Shown here: positions 8,390 through 17,004 of the stretch, piece after piece | How the letters are laid out: each line of letters opens with the position of its first letter | Position numbering within the stretch: position 1 is the first letter of the stretch | Source of the DNA: Thermotoga sp. Ku-13t | GTDB taxonomy: Bacteria > Thermotogota > Thermotogae > Thermotogales > DSM-5069 | Assembly (NCBI RefSeq): GCF_011057685.1 | Contig: NZ_LNFY01000010.1 | Span: 248,001-312,000, forward strand | Length of the DNA stretch: 64,000 nt | Direction of reading: 5' to 3' | The notes under the pieces: model-generated | Seen by the model: only the letters and a program-made list of their open reading frames with translations | Database searches by the model: none | What the model was told of the DNA's origin: nothing | Made by a program: the position numbers and the translations under genes

Positions 8390-9355
8390 TCAAGTCAAGC
8401 GAACCCTGGGATCTACAAGCGCCAGGAGTATGTCAGCCACAAGGTTACCGATCACAAGAAGTACAGCACTGATCAGCCCGCTCGTTATAACGAGATAAAG
8501 ATCTTTCTGTATCAAAGCTTGATATATGAGTCTGCCCATACCCGGCCAGGCGAATATGTTCTCTATGAACAGCGACCCTCCAAGGATACCAGAGATGCTG
8601 AAGCCGAGGAACGTGATCATCGGGTTTATTGCATTTCTCATCGCATGTTTGAATATCACTATCCTCTCAGGCATCCCTTTGGCGCGGGCGAAGGTCACAT
8701 AGTCTTCGTTCAAAACATCCAGCAAAGATCCTCGCATGTACCTCATCAAACTCGCCATCGAACCAAGTGTTAAAGCAGTTGCCGGTAGCGTCATGTGCCA
8801 GAGAAGATCTTTGAACTTCTGCCATGCCGTCATGGTGTTGTGGTCGATCGAGATCATCCCACCGATGGGGAACCACCCCGTACGGGCTGCAAGATACAGC
8901 AAAAGGAGTCCCAGGAAGAAAGACGGAACCGCGATGAAGCTGAAAGCGAACACGGTGAGTAACTTGTCCACAAGAGAATATTTTTTCAAAGCAGAGAACG
9001 TTCCCAGTGCTATTCCCAAAATCCACGAACCAGCGAGTGAAGTCAATGACAGTGAGAGTGTTGCCGCCACACGCTCCCAGATAAGTTTAGAAACCGGTCT
9101 TCTGTAATAGAAGGAATAACCAAAATTACCTCTGATCGCGCCGGAAAGCCACTTGAAGTACCTCACCAGTGGATGCTGGTCCAGCCCCAGTTCTTTTTTC
9201 ATCGCTTCGAGCGTTTCTTTCGACATGGATGGATCGAGTTTGTACTGATCGAGAAAATCACCCGGAGCAGCCTCCATGATCATGAACACCAGAAAAGAGA
9301 TGACGATCAATTCAGGTATGGCTATGACCAATCTCCTCGCGATGTACTTCAGCAC
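8390..9355 (-). CDS. OppB/DppB-type ABC transporter permease
   Basis: 321 residues, normal length. The N-terminus (YIARRLVIAIPELIVISFLVFMIM) is the classic OppB/DppB first helix, followed by the external GDPS-like loop, then the transmembrane domain with the EAA loop (YVTFARAKGMPERIVIFKHAMRN) and the C-terminal GxxxxxxxxxxDPRVR ending. It forms the translocation pore with the OppC-type partner downstream. It is separated from the binding-protein gene by a GC-rich hairpin, which should lower its expression relative to that protein. Confidence 0.93.
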   Translation of the reverse strand: MLKYIARRLVIAIPELIVISFLVFMIMEAAPGDFLDQYKLDPSMSKETLEAMKKELGLDQHPLVRYFKWLSGAIRGNFGYSFYYRRPVSKLIWERVAATLSLSLTSLAGSWILGIALGTFSALKKYSLVDKLLTVFAFSFIAVPSFFLGLLLLYLAARTGWFPIGGMISIDHNTMTAWQKFKDLLWHMTLPATALTLGSMASLMRYMRGSLLDVLNEDYVTFARAKGMPERIVIFKHAMRNAINPMITFLGFSISGILGGSLFIENIFAWPGMGRLIYQALIQKDLYLVITSGLISAVLLVIGNLVADILLALVDPRVRLT

Positions 9356-9377
9356 AGAGTATCACCTCATCGGGAAA

Positions 9378-9393
9378 GGGGGCAGGTGCCCCC
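9378..9393 (-). other. Intercistronic hairpin between the binding-protein gene and oppB
   Basis: GGGGGC and GCCCCC flank an AGGT loop, 7 bases after the stop codon of the binding protein on the minus strand. Only TTT follows, so it is more likely a stabilising or partially terminating hairpin than a full stop. It matches the position of the hairpin after tctC at 373-396. Confidence 0.6.
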
Positions 9394-9400
9394 CCAGAGT

Positions 9401-11164
9401 TCATTTCTTCCAGTAGATCCAGGGCAGCGTCCAGAGCATTCCGCCGAAAGCGGTTGGTTCGATGATGTTCAGATCAGCTTTGTGTGCGTACAGATACAGC
9501 TGCTGCACGGTGTAGATGAGAGGCAGATGCTCGGAGACGAGTTCCTGGAATCTCGAGAACAACTCGTAGACTTTCTTCTGATCGAGTATTTTGACATTTT
9601 CGGCGAATATTCTGTCGATTTCGAGTTCCCAGTCGGGTGCTTCGTAAATCTCAGGCTTGATCTGTTTTCCTGGTGCTGCGTCTGGATGGAAGTTCCAGAA
9701 GTGGAGTGTTCCTTTCTGAGCCCAAACGTTTCTTCCACCTTGCGGTTCGTCCGAACCGGTCAATCCTATAACAATTGCTTCCCAGTCGGTGGTGTTGAGC
9801 ATCTTGTTCACAAGCAGGTTGAAGTCCAGCGGGACGAACGTGACCTTGATGCCGAGCTTTGCGAGTTCATCTCTGATGATGTTGCACATACCTTCGCGGA
9901 CTATGTTACCGGCGTTGGTGGACAGGATGAACTCAACCTTGTTGCCTTGTGCATCTATCAGGTTGCCATCTTTGTCCCAGCTGAATCCACCGAGTTGCAG
10001 CATCATGCGTGCATAATCCAGATCGTACGGATACTTTCTCAAGGCATCTTCGTTGTAGAATGGTGAGAGCACAGACACAGGACCCCATTGTGCGACTCCA
10101 AGGCCCGCCAGGAGCGTGTCGATCATCGCTTCCTTGTCCATTGCGTATGCTACAGCTTTTCTGAAGTATTCGTTCCTGAACCACGACCTCTTCACAGGAT
10201 CGTTGTGGTTCCAGTTGAACGTGATGAACGTGGTTCCATAAGTGGGGCCACCCGTTCCAACGACCCAGTTCTTCTCTTTGGCCTTGGCCTTGATCTCTGG
10301 ATAGAACTGAGCCGTCACGCCGTAGATGTCGATCTCACCGTTTTCGAACGCAAGCTTGATCGCGTTGAGATCTGGCAGAATCTTGAAGACGAACTCATCG
10401 AGGTAAGGCAGCTGATTACCCTTTGCGTCTTTCTTCCAGTAATACGGATTCCTCACAGCTCTGATGTACTGATCCGGTACGTACTCTACCGGTATGAACG
10501 GTCCAAGGCCAACCAACTCTTTGTTGTTGATGGCTTCCACGGTCCATTTCTCGCGGAATGTGCCATCCTTAACCCATTGCTCGGCGATGTGTTTCGGCCA
10601 GATGTAGAGCCCACCTATGTACCTGACGGCCAGGCGGAACGGTTCTTCGTAAATCACTCTCACGGTGTAATCGTCGATCTTTTCAGCTCTTGGGAGTCTT
10701 CCTTGCGAATCCTTGATGACGTCCTGCGTGCTGCTGGGAATGTCAGGATTGCAGTAAACGTCGTTCACCGTGAAAACAAAGTCATCCGCAGTGAATGGAT
10801 GTCCATCCGACCACCTGATGCCTTCTCTCAGCCAGAAGGTGACGATCATCTTGCCTTCGTCTGTGAGCTCAACCTCGCAGCGCTTGGCGATGCATGGATG
10901 AAGCCTTGCGTAGTTGTCGAGTTCCACCAGTGTCCCACCGTATCCCATGAACAGTGCGATGACATCGGTCGAACTGGTTTCCTTCGCAACGATGTAGTTC
11001 ATCGTTCTTGGGCCGCTCAGTGTCGCAACTACGATCCCGCCTCCGTACTTTCCAGTGGCGTCTGAACCAAGGTACGGTGTGTTTTCATCGAACCAGACGT
11101 ACTTCTCTGCCGCGAAGAGCACCACGGCTGAAAGCAGCACTGCAATGAATAAGAACCTCTTCAC
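9401..11164 (-). CDS. Family 5 (oligopeptide/dipeptide type) extracellular solute-binding protein
   Basis: 587 residues. Residues 1-19 form a signal peptide ending FAAEK; no lipobox cysteine is visible. SBP_bac_5 features: W-x-R-x-G-I-x-W-S-D-G-H-P-F-T-A-D-D-F near residue 110, the LPYLDEF...N-A-I-K-L-A-F-E-N-G-E-I-D segment near residue 250, and FRKAVAYAMDKEAMIDTLL near residue 315. In Thermotogales many family 5 proteins bind oligosaccharides rather than peptides, so the substrate cannot be set from sequence alone. It works with the OppB, OppC, OppD and OppF genes of the same operon. Confidence 0.93.
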   Translation of the reverse strand: MKRFLFIAVLLSAVVLFAAEKYVWFDENTPYLGSDATGKYGGGIVVATLSGPRTMNYIVAKETSSTDVIALFMGYGGTLVELDNYARLHPCIAKRCEVELTDEGKMIVTFWLREGIRWSDGHPFTADDFVFTVNDVYCNPDIPSSTQDVIKDSQGRLPRAEKIDDYTVRVIYEEPFRLAVRYIGGLYIWPKHIAEQWVKDGTFREKWTVEAINNKELVGLGPFIPVEYVPDQYIRAVRNPYYWKKDAKGNQLPYLDEFVFKILPDLNAIKLAFENGEIDIYGVTAQFYPEIKAKAKEKNWVVGTGGPTYGTTFITFNWNHNDPVKRSWFRNEYFRKAVAYAMDKEAMIDTLLAGLGVAQWGPVSVLSPFYNEDALRKYPYDLDYARMMLQLGGFSWDKDGNLIDAQGNKVEFILSTNAGNIVREGMCNIIRDELAKLGIKVTFVPLDFNLLVNKMLNTTDWEAIVIGLTGSDEPQGGRNVWAQKGTLHFWNFHPDAAPGKQIKPEIYEAPDWELEIDRIFAENVKILDQKKVYELFSRFQELVSEHLPLIYTVQQLYLYAHKADLNIIEPTAFGGMLWTLPWIYWKK

Positions 11165-11176
11165 ACTTACACCCCC

Positions 11177-12163
11177 TCACTTCACCAGGTGGCACGCCAC
11201 CCAGTGATTGTTTGAAACCTGTATTAGTTGAGGATATTCTTTTTCACAGGTTTCGACCTTGAAAGGACACCTCGGGTTGAAGAAGCAGCCGCTCGGTCTG
11301 TTTATGGGGCTCGGTACACCTCCGGTCAGTATGATTCTCTTTCTGGCCCTCTCAACCTTTGGATCGGGTACCGGCGTGGCTGAGAGCAATGCTTTGCTGT
11401 AAGGATGAAGGGGTTGTGAGAATATCTCTTCCGAATCACCCATTTCCACTATCCTGCCAAGATACATTATAGCAACTCTATGGCTTATGAACCTCACCAG
11501 GCCAAGGTTGTGTGATATGAACAAATAGCTGAAATGGAATCTCTCCTGAAAATCCAGGAACATGTTTATGATCTGAGCCTGCACGGAAACATCGAGAGAA
11601 GAGGTAGGCTCGTCCAAAACGAGGAATTCTGGTTGTATCGCTATGGCGCGCGCTATGGCTATTCTTTGACGCTGTCCGCCGCTGAACTGATGTGGATATC
11701 TGTCCAGATGGAACGTTTTCAAACCGACCATTTCCATCAATTCTTTCGCTTTTTCGTAAGCTTCCTGCTTCGTCTTCACGATCCCATGGAAGAGCATCGG
11801 TTCGGTGACGATTTGACCAACTGTCATTCTCGGATTCAGTGAGCTCATCGGGTCTTGAAAGACGATCTGCATTCTCCTTCTGAAGGGCAGCAGTTCTCTG
11901 TAGCTGAGTTTCGAGATGTCTGTTCCATCGAAGAAGATCTGTCCTTCGGTCGGATCGATCAGCCTCAGTATGGTGCGGCCCACTGTGGTCTTGCCGCATC
12001 CAGATTCACCCACGAGGGCAAAGGTTTCGCCTTTTTTGATTTCGAAGTCCACACTATCCACAGCTTTAACGTGAGCTACCGTTCTTTTTATGAAGAAGCC
12101 CTGTTTTATCGGAAAATACTTCTTCAGCCCGACGACTTTAATGAGTACGTTGTTCTCAGCCAC
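11177..12163 (-). CDS. OppF-type ABC transporter ATP-binding protein
   Basis: 328 residues from GTG 12163, one base after the oppD stop; GAGGGTGG lies 7-8 bases upstream, while the in-frame GTG at 12175 would overlap that site. Walker A is GESGCGKTT, the signature is [14 protein letters not shown], and Walker B is [12 protein letters not shown], followed by the switch histidine in FISHNLGL. The C-terminal oligopeptide/dipeptide extension has the conserved cysteines ([15 protein letters not shown]). It pairs with OppD to power import through OppB/OppC. Confidence 0.94.
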   Translation of the reverse strand: MAENNVLIKVVGLKKYFPIKQGFFIKRTVAHVKAVDSVDFEIKKGETFALVGESGCGKTTVGRTILRLIDPTEGQIFFDGTDISKLSYRELLPFRRRMQIVFQDPMSSLNPRMTVGQIVTEPMLFHGIVKTKQEAYEKAKELMEMVGLKTFHLDRYPHQFSGGQRQRIAIARAIAIQPEFLVLDEPTSSLDVSVQAQIINMFLDFQERFHFSYLFISHNLGLVRFISHRVAIMYLGRIVEMGDSEEIFSQPLHPYSKALLSATPVPDPKVERARKRIILTGGVPSPINRPSGCFFNPRCPFKVETCEKEYPQLIQVSNNHWVACHLVK

Positions 12164-12164
12164 G

Positions 12165-13139
12165 TTACACACCACCCTCGACAGGATTGAAGCATCTCAC
12201 GCGATGACCGGGTGACACTTCGACCATGTCTGGGATCCGCTTGGAACATTCGTCGATCGATCTTGGACAACGTGGCAGGAAAGGACAGACCTTTGGTATA
12301 TCTATCATGCGTGGTGGTTGACCAGGTATCGGTTCGAGCCTTTCGATCTTCTTATCGACCCTTGGAATGCTTCTCAGCAACATGTTCGTGTAAGGATGGA
12401 CCGGATTGTAGAAGATATCCTCGGCGGACCCTTCTTCCATCTGTTTCCCACCGTACATGACGATGATCTTGTGCGCCATCGAAGCGATCACACCGAGGTC
12501 ATGTGTGATGAAGATCATGGCCATTTTCAGAGTCTCCTGCAACTGTTTCATGAGCTCGAGTATCTGAGCCTGTATGGTGACGTCGAGTGCGGTGGTTGGT
12601 TCGTCCGCTATGAGTATACTCGGATTGCAGCTGAGTGCTATGGCGATGACCACACGCTGTCTCATTCCACCGCTGAACTCAAAAGGATAAGCCTTCATTC
12701 TCTTTTCGGGTTCCGGTATCTGAACGAGTTTGAGCATTTCGACGGCTCTTTTGTAAGCTTCTTCCTTGGAGACTTTTTGATGTTGCATGATCGTTTCCAT
12801 CAGCTGATCCCCGATGGTGTACAGTGGGTTCAAAGAGGTCATGGGATCTTGAAAAACCATGCTGATTTCTTTACCGCGTATGTTGTACATCTCTTTCTCG
12901 TCGAGTTTGAGTATGTCCTGTCCTTTGTAAATGACCTGCCCACTCACTATTTTTCCCGGGGGTTTTATCAGGCGCATGATCGATTTGACCGTGACGCTCT
13001 TACCAGAACCAGTTTCACCTACTATGCCGAGCACTTCTTGGGGTCTGAGCTCGAAGCTGACGTCGTCGACAGCCGCAACGATACCTTCCTCCATGTAGAA
13101 GTATGTCGACAGGTTTTTGATGGTCAGAATGCTGTCCAC
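12165..13139 (-). CDS. OppD-type ABC transporter ATP-binding protein
   Basis: 324 residues, GTG start directly abutting the stop of the upstream gene, with GGGAGGGAG before it. Walker A GETGSGKSV, signature FSGGMRQRVVIAIAL, Walker B ILIADEPTTALD, and FITHDLGV. The C-terminal cysteine region VCPFLPRCPRSIDEC marks it as the OppD/DppD subunit. First of the five transporter genes. Confidence 0.94.
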   Translation of the reverse strand: MDSILTIKNLSTYFYMEEGIVAAVDDVSFELRPQEVLGIVGETGSGKSVTVKSIMRLIKPPGKIVSGQVIYKGQDILKLDEKEMYNIRGKEISMVFQDPMTSLNPLYTIGDQLMETIMQHQKVSKEEAYKRAVEMLKLVQIPEPEKRMKAYPFEFSGGMRQRVVIAIALSCNPSILIADEPTTALDVTIQAQILELMKQLQETLKMAMIFITHDLGVIASMAHKIIVMYGGKQMEEGSAEDIFYNPVHPYTNMLLRSIPRVDKKIERLEPIPGQPPRMIDIPKVCPFLPRCPRSIDECSKRIPDMVEVSPGHRVRCFNPVEGGV

Positions 13140-13697
13140 TCAGCTCCCTCCCGTTTTTTCGAAAAAAACCTGTTCAGTCCTGGGATCGTAAGTAAATATC
13201 TTTTGTTCATCAAAAACTACTTCAATCGGTGCGAGCAAGAAGCCATTTTCAAAATAATTATTACGCTGACTCAAAATAGATTCTATCATACCAGCCAGCA
13301 CATCATCACCTGTGATCCTCAGTTCAATCTTGTGAGTTGAGTCCTGAAAGGCAACTTCGTACGATTTGCTCAGAAATCCTGCAGACGAAGATTTTATGCT
13401 CGTTCCAGGAAAGTAAAACAGGATCAGTTCTTCGATTCTCCTGTTGATTCTCTCTTCCCATTCGAGGTGATAGACCATGCCTTTGTAAACGATTCGATTC
13501 ACTCTAACGACCAGATCCGCTTCCTGTGGCTCGGAGAATGCGTACGATATGCGTCGTTCTTCAAGAATTTTGACCACCACGCCTTTCAAAGGTTCCTCAC
13601 AGAACAGCTTCAACTTTTGCTCAGAGGTACGAAAAATCACAAGTGCTATGGCGAGAAAAGTCAGAGCAACGATCAGAAAAACCTTACCCCTCACCAT
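13140..13697 (-). CDS. Unknown membrane-anchored extracytoplasmic protein
   Basis: 185 residues, not recognised. Residues about 4-23 are one hydrophobic helix (uncleaved anchor or signal peptide); the rest is a mixed alpha/beta soluble domain rich in charged residues and should lie outside the membrane. Residues 38-70 (KGVVVKILEERRISYAFSE) resemble the start of a ligand-binding fold but give no family. It sits 3 bases after the chemoreceptor gene and abuts oppD, so it is co-transcribed with both and might take part in sensing or transport. That is inference from position only. Confidence 0.75.
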   Translation of the reverse strand: MVRGKVFLIVALTFLAIALVIFRTSEQKLKLFCEEPLKGVVVKILEERRISYAFSEPQEADLVVRVNRIVYKGMVYHLEWEERINRRIEELILFYFPGTSIKSSSAGFLSKSYEVAFQDSTHKIELRITGDDVLAGMIESILSQRNNYFENGFLLAPIEVVFDEQKIFTYDPRTEQVFFEKTGGS

Positions 13698-13700
13698 CGC

Positions 13701-15668
13701 TCATACCCTGTAGCTCGAGAAGACTTGCCTCAATTTTTCAAACACGCTCGTGAGTTCTTGCAAACTGTTCGACAGGTTTTGAACACGCTCGGACTGTTCC
13801 GCAACGCCCTTCGAGAGTTTGTCAATGTCGCTCGAAACTCTGTCAATTTCTTTCACAATCCTTTCGATTGCGGCGTTGATTTCTTCAACCGCTGCGTTCT
13901 GTTCTTGACTCACAGCGGCGAGCTCGCTCGACATCGTTGCAACCTTTTCTATGTCTTCAACCATACCAGCGATGGTCCTCAAACTTTCACTGATCAGGGT
14001 ACTGCTCTCGCTCGTTCTCTTAGCGATCTCTTCTTCTTGTTCGAGCATCGTCTGCACCTGTGATCTGATGGTCACCAGAAAATCTTCGACCTGCTTTGTA
14101 GAAGTCCTGCTCTGCTCAGCGAGCTTCCTCACTTCTTCAGCGACCACCGCGAAACCCCTACCTGCTTCTCCAGCCCTCGCGGCCTCAATGGCTGCATTGA
14201 GCGCCAGAAGGTTCGTCTGTTCTGCGATAGAGTAAATTGTACCTATCACTTCTTCGATTTTTCCAGTGAAACTGGCAAGTTCCTGTATGGACTTCCTCAC
14301 AGAGTGCTGCTGCTGAACCATGGACTCCACAGATTCGATCAGCTTGTTCACGGTTTGTTCAACAGCTTTCGATGATTTTCTGAGCTTTTCGAAGCTTTCA
14401 GACAGTACAAGTGCGTTCTTGGATGTCTGCTCGCTCCCTGAGGCGATCTCCCTCGCACCCATGTCCACCTGATGAACCAGTTGATTCACGTTGCTGACGA
14501 TCCTGCTCACTTCTTCCGAAATTGTTCGTGCTTCTTCAGACGCGGTTTTCGCCGTGGATGAATCCTTTTCTATTTGCTCACTCAGTAGATTAATTCTTTC
14601 CTCTATCTTTTTGATGTTCATTATACTGTCCCTCAAGCTCTTCGTCAAGATCGAAAAGGCGTTCGAAAGCTGGGTGATCTCAGCACCTACGCGTTTGAGC
14701 TGTACAGACTGAGAAAGATCACCCTCAGCGACTCTTTGAGCTGCGTTTGAAAGATTCACGATCGGTTGGCTGATAGATCTGGCGAAAAAGATGGCCACGA
14801 TGGCTGCCACTATGGAAACGATGGCCGCCACGCTCGCGTTCATCACGATCGTGTTCTGAAAGACTGCTTCTATCTCTTTCCTTGGAATCGTCAAGCAGAG
14901 CGACCAACCAACGCTGGGAACGTTCGCGATTGCGGCGAGCTTTTTCTGAGACTGGAAGGTGTAGTTCACGGTTGTTGTTTCCCTATTCACGATCTTTTCT
15001 TCGATGACCTTTAGATTTTCATCCACCTCTCTCAATTTCTTTCCCAGCAAGTCCGCGTTCGGGTGTGACAAAACGATAGATTCTCCGTCCACCATGAACG
15101 CGTAGCCCTCTTTGCCATGCTTTATACTGAGGACGATCTCGTCCAATTTCTTCTGTGGCATGAAGGCAGCGTAGACACCGACGACTTCCTGTGAATAGCT
15201 GATCACCGGCACGGAAAAGACGTAGCCCCTCTGGCCCTTGAAACTCGTGCTCTGCACATAGACGTTCCCTTTCATTGCTTCTTCGAAAAACTTTTGCTTC
15301 GACAAATCCGAATCGGGTTGAACGTCGAGCGTGAACGTTTTTCCATCCACACTGATGAGTATTTGTCCTGTGAAACCAAGTTTCTGAAAGTTCTCAGTGT
15401 AAGAACGCAGACTCATGTCTATCATGTTCGTATCGAAGAACAAAAAGAGATTTTCCAGATTCGGGGCTATGCCTTGAAGCGTGATGAACCTTTCTTTGAA
15501 CCAGTTGTCCAGTCTGATCGCTTCCTTTTCCACCTTTTGAAGCATCTCTCCTTCAGCGTAAGCGAGGAGTTTTTCTCTGATCATGAGCAGGTTTGTCACC
15601 GTAACTGTCAGAACGCCCACGATCAGAAACACCACCACGAGCAAAATTATACTGAGTTTCAGCGACAT
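13701..15668 (-). CDS. Methyl-accepting chemotaxis protein with a dCache-like sensor domain
   Basis: 655 residues. Helix 1 is at residues 6-28, an extracytoplasmic sensor of about 245 residues follows (dCache-like, with YVFSVPVIS and [22 protein letters not shown]), helix 2 is at about 278-297, then HAMP ([21 protein letters not shown]) and a long coiled-coil signalling domain. The hairpin tip reads [40 protein letters not shown], which contacts CheA/CheW. It precedes the opp genes by only a small gene, so it may sense a ligand related to the transported one. Confidence 0.93.
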   Translation of the reverse strand: MSLKLSIILLVVVFLIVGVLTVTVTNLLMIREKLLAYAEGEMLQKVEKEAIRLDNWFKERFITLQGIAPNLENLFLFFDTNMIDMSLRSYTENFQKLGFTGQILISVDGKTFTLDVQPDSDLSKQKFFEEAMKGNVYVQSTSFKGQRGYVFSVPVISYSQEVVGVYAAFMPQKKLDEIVLSIKHGKEGYAFMVDGESIVLSHPNADLLGKKLREVDENLKVIEEKIVNRETTTVNYTFQSQKKLAAIANVPSVGWSLCLTIPRKEIEAVFQNTIVMNASVAAIVSIVAAIVAIFFARSISQPIVNLSNAAQRVAEGDLSQSVQLKRVGAEITQLSNAFSILTKSLRDSIMNIKKIEERINLLSEQIEKDSSTAKTASEEARTISEEVSRIVSNVNQLVHQVDMGAREIASGSEQTSKNALVLSESFEKLRKSSKAVEQTVNKLIESVESMVQQQHSVRKSIQELASFTGKIEEVIGTIYSIAEQTNLLALNAAIEAARAGEAGRGFAVVAEEVRKLAEQSRTSTKQVEDFLVTIRSQVQTMLEQEEEIAKRTSESSTLISESLRTIAGMVEDIEKVATMSSELAAVSQEQNAAVEEINAAIERIVKEIDRVSSDIDKLSKGVAEQSERVQNLSNSLQELTSVFEKLRQVFSSYRV

Positions 15669-15680
15669 GCCTTCACCTCC

Positions 15681-16307
15681 TCAAGCTCTGGCGATGCAGT
15701 AGGCGACGATTTTCTGCGCACCCGCCTCAAGTAGCAGTCTCGCACACTCGTTCATGGTAGCACCTGTGGTGTACACATCGTCTATCAGGGCTATCACACC
15801 TTCTGGCTTTCCCTTCAATCTGAAAGCACCGCGAACGCTCTCTTCCCTCTGTTGTCTGGTTAAGCCTCTCTTCGTTGATGAAGCTGTCGATTCGATCAGT
15901 GAGACACACTCTAACTGGATAGATCTACCAACGATCTTCGCAACCGTTCCCATGGTGTCGTACCCTCTCTCTTCGAGAGATCTGAAACTGGAAGGAACCC
16001 AGGTCAGACGATCGCAGGGGATTTTGTATCTATCCATCGTAGCTATCAACATCTTTGCGAGGATTCTGCACAGTCTCCAGTGACCTTCGTTCTTGTAAGC
16101 CAGGATAGTCTTTCTCAATTTCGAATCGTACCTTCCATAAAAGTAAACCTCGCACCATTTTGTTTTTTCGACCAGTGGTATCGGCCCTTGCAAAAGTTCG
16201 TGTTCGCACTCGTCACAAATGACAGAGAATGGTGCTATCGCTCTGCCACACAGAACACAACTGTTTGGAAAGATTGTTCTGAGTAAAAACTCGAGACTCT
16301 TCCTCAT
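15681..16307 (-). CDS. comF: ComF family protein (phosphoribosyltransferase fold)
   Basis: 208 residues, ATGA overlap with the upstream gene. The N-terminus has a zinc-finger-like CxxC...CxxC (CVLCGRAIAPFSVICDEC). The C-terminal half has the PRPP-binding loop GVIALIDDVYTTGATMNEC and the R-G-L-T-R-x-Q-R-x-x-S-V-R-G-A-F motif of the ComF/GntX group. In competent bacteria ComF acts in DNA uptake; elsewhere its role is unclear. Its partner here is a purine-pathway enzyme domain, which may be chance. Confidence 0.9.
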   Translation of the reverse strand: MRKSLEFLLRTIFPNSCVLCGRAIAPFSVICDECEHELLQGPIPLVEKTKWCEVYFYGRYDSKLRKTILAYKNEGHWRLCRILAKMLIATMDRYKIPCDRLTWVPSSFRSLEERGYDTMGTVAKIVGRSIQLECVSLIESTASSTKRGLTRQQREESVRGAFRLKGKPEGVIALIDDVYTTGATMNECARLLLEAGAQKIVAYCIARA

Positions 16308-16918
16308 ATCAGCTTCCTTCTGAGTTGTTCGGAATCAATGGCAAACAGATCGCACAGGACTCTGGTCACGCTCTCGTCGTATTTCTGGCAGGTCAGAAAA
16401 GCTTTAACACACAAAAATCTACGTTTCTGAAGTTCGACATCCCCGCATCTGTCTATGGATTCTATTACTGCGTCGTAATCTTCTGGATCGCACAGTGTCA
16501 CAACGTTCCTGTAATTCTTGGCCGCCGCTCTCAACAGCGCAACGCCACCGATATCTATATTCTTCAGTATTCTTTCTTCATCGAGGTTCTCGTCAAGCTG
16601 GAAGGGCCTCAGATTGACCACAACGAGGTCGAAAGGCTCGATATTCATTTCTTTCAAAAGTCGAAGATAGTCTTCTTCGAACAAATTCATCAGGACCGCG
16701 GCGAATATCTTCGGATGGATCGTTTTCACGTTCCCCTGAAGCATTTCTGAAAAGCCCGTTATCTCACTGATCTCTTTGGCTTTCACTCCGCACGAACGGA
16801 GGTACACAGCCGTGCCGGAGGTCGCGAAGATTTCAACTTTTCGTCCACTCAAAGCCTTCGCAAATTCGGCGATTCCTCTCTTGTCCCAAACACTGATCAG
16901 CGCCCTCTTGATGTTCAT
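16304..16918 (-). CDS. Stand-alone IMP cyclohydrolase domain (PurH N-terminal domain)
   Basis: 204 residues, equal to the N-terminal IMP cyclohydrolase domain of bifunctional PurH/ATIC (MGS-like fold); the AICAR transformylase domain is absent and comF follows with an ATGA overlap, so it is not a frameshifted remnant. Motifs: KRALISVWDKRG, FATSGTAVYL, GNVKTIHPKI (Lys65, matching the catalytic Lys66 of animal ATIC), DIGGVALLRAAAKN (Asp122, Lys134) and CDPEDYDAVI. The usual NLYPF motif is NLRPF here, replacing the active-site tyrosine by Arg104. It may close FAICAR to IMP with a separately encoded transformylase, or have a changed role. Confidence 0.85.
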   Translation of the reverse strand: MNIKRALISVWDKRGIAEFAKALSGRKVEIFATSGTAVYLRSCGVKAKEISEITGFSEMLQGNVKTIHPKIFAAVLMNLFEEDYLRLLKEMNIEPFDLVVVNLRPFQLDENLDEERILKNIDIGGVALLRAAAKNYRNVVTLCDPEDYDAVIESIDRCGDVELQKRRFLCVKAFLTCQKYDESVTRVLCDLFAIDSEQLRRKLI

Positions 16919-16960
16919 TGCTGCATCGCCTCCATCAACGTCTAAAGTAGATTCTACAAT

Positions 16961-16984
16961 AAAAAAGCGGGGACGAACCCCGCT
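16961..16984 (-). terminator. Rho-independent terminator of the uracil permease gene
   Basis: AGCGGGG / CCCCGCT (7 bp, 5-base loop, 16966-16984) followed on the minus strand by a run of T (16966-16961). It lies 20 bases after the permease stop. A TAGAAT that could serve the next gene overlaps its end (16956-16951 on the minus strand). Confidence 0.85.
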
Positions 16985-17004
16985 ACTCGAAATTTGAAAA
17001 AGGT

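Noticed and set aside
9173-11065. Two long plus-strand frames (297 and 325 codons) opposite the family 5 binding protein
   Set aside because: They mirror the codon pattern of the true minus-strand gene, carry no motif and have no ribosome site or promoter.
12318-13340. Plus-strand frame of 340 codons opposite oppD
   Set aside because: Shadow of the ABC ATPase gene, rich in His, Phe and Arg as expected from antisense reading.
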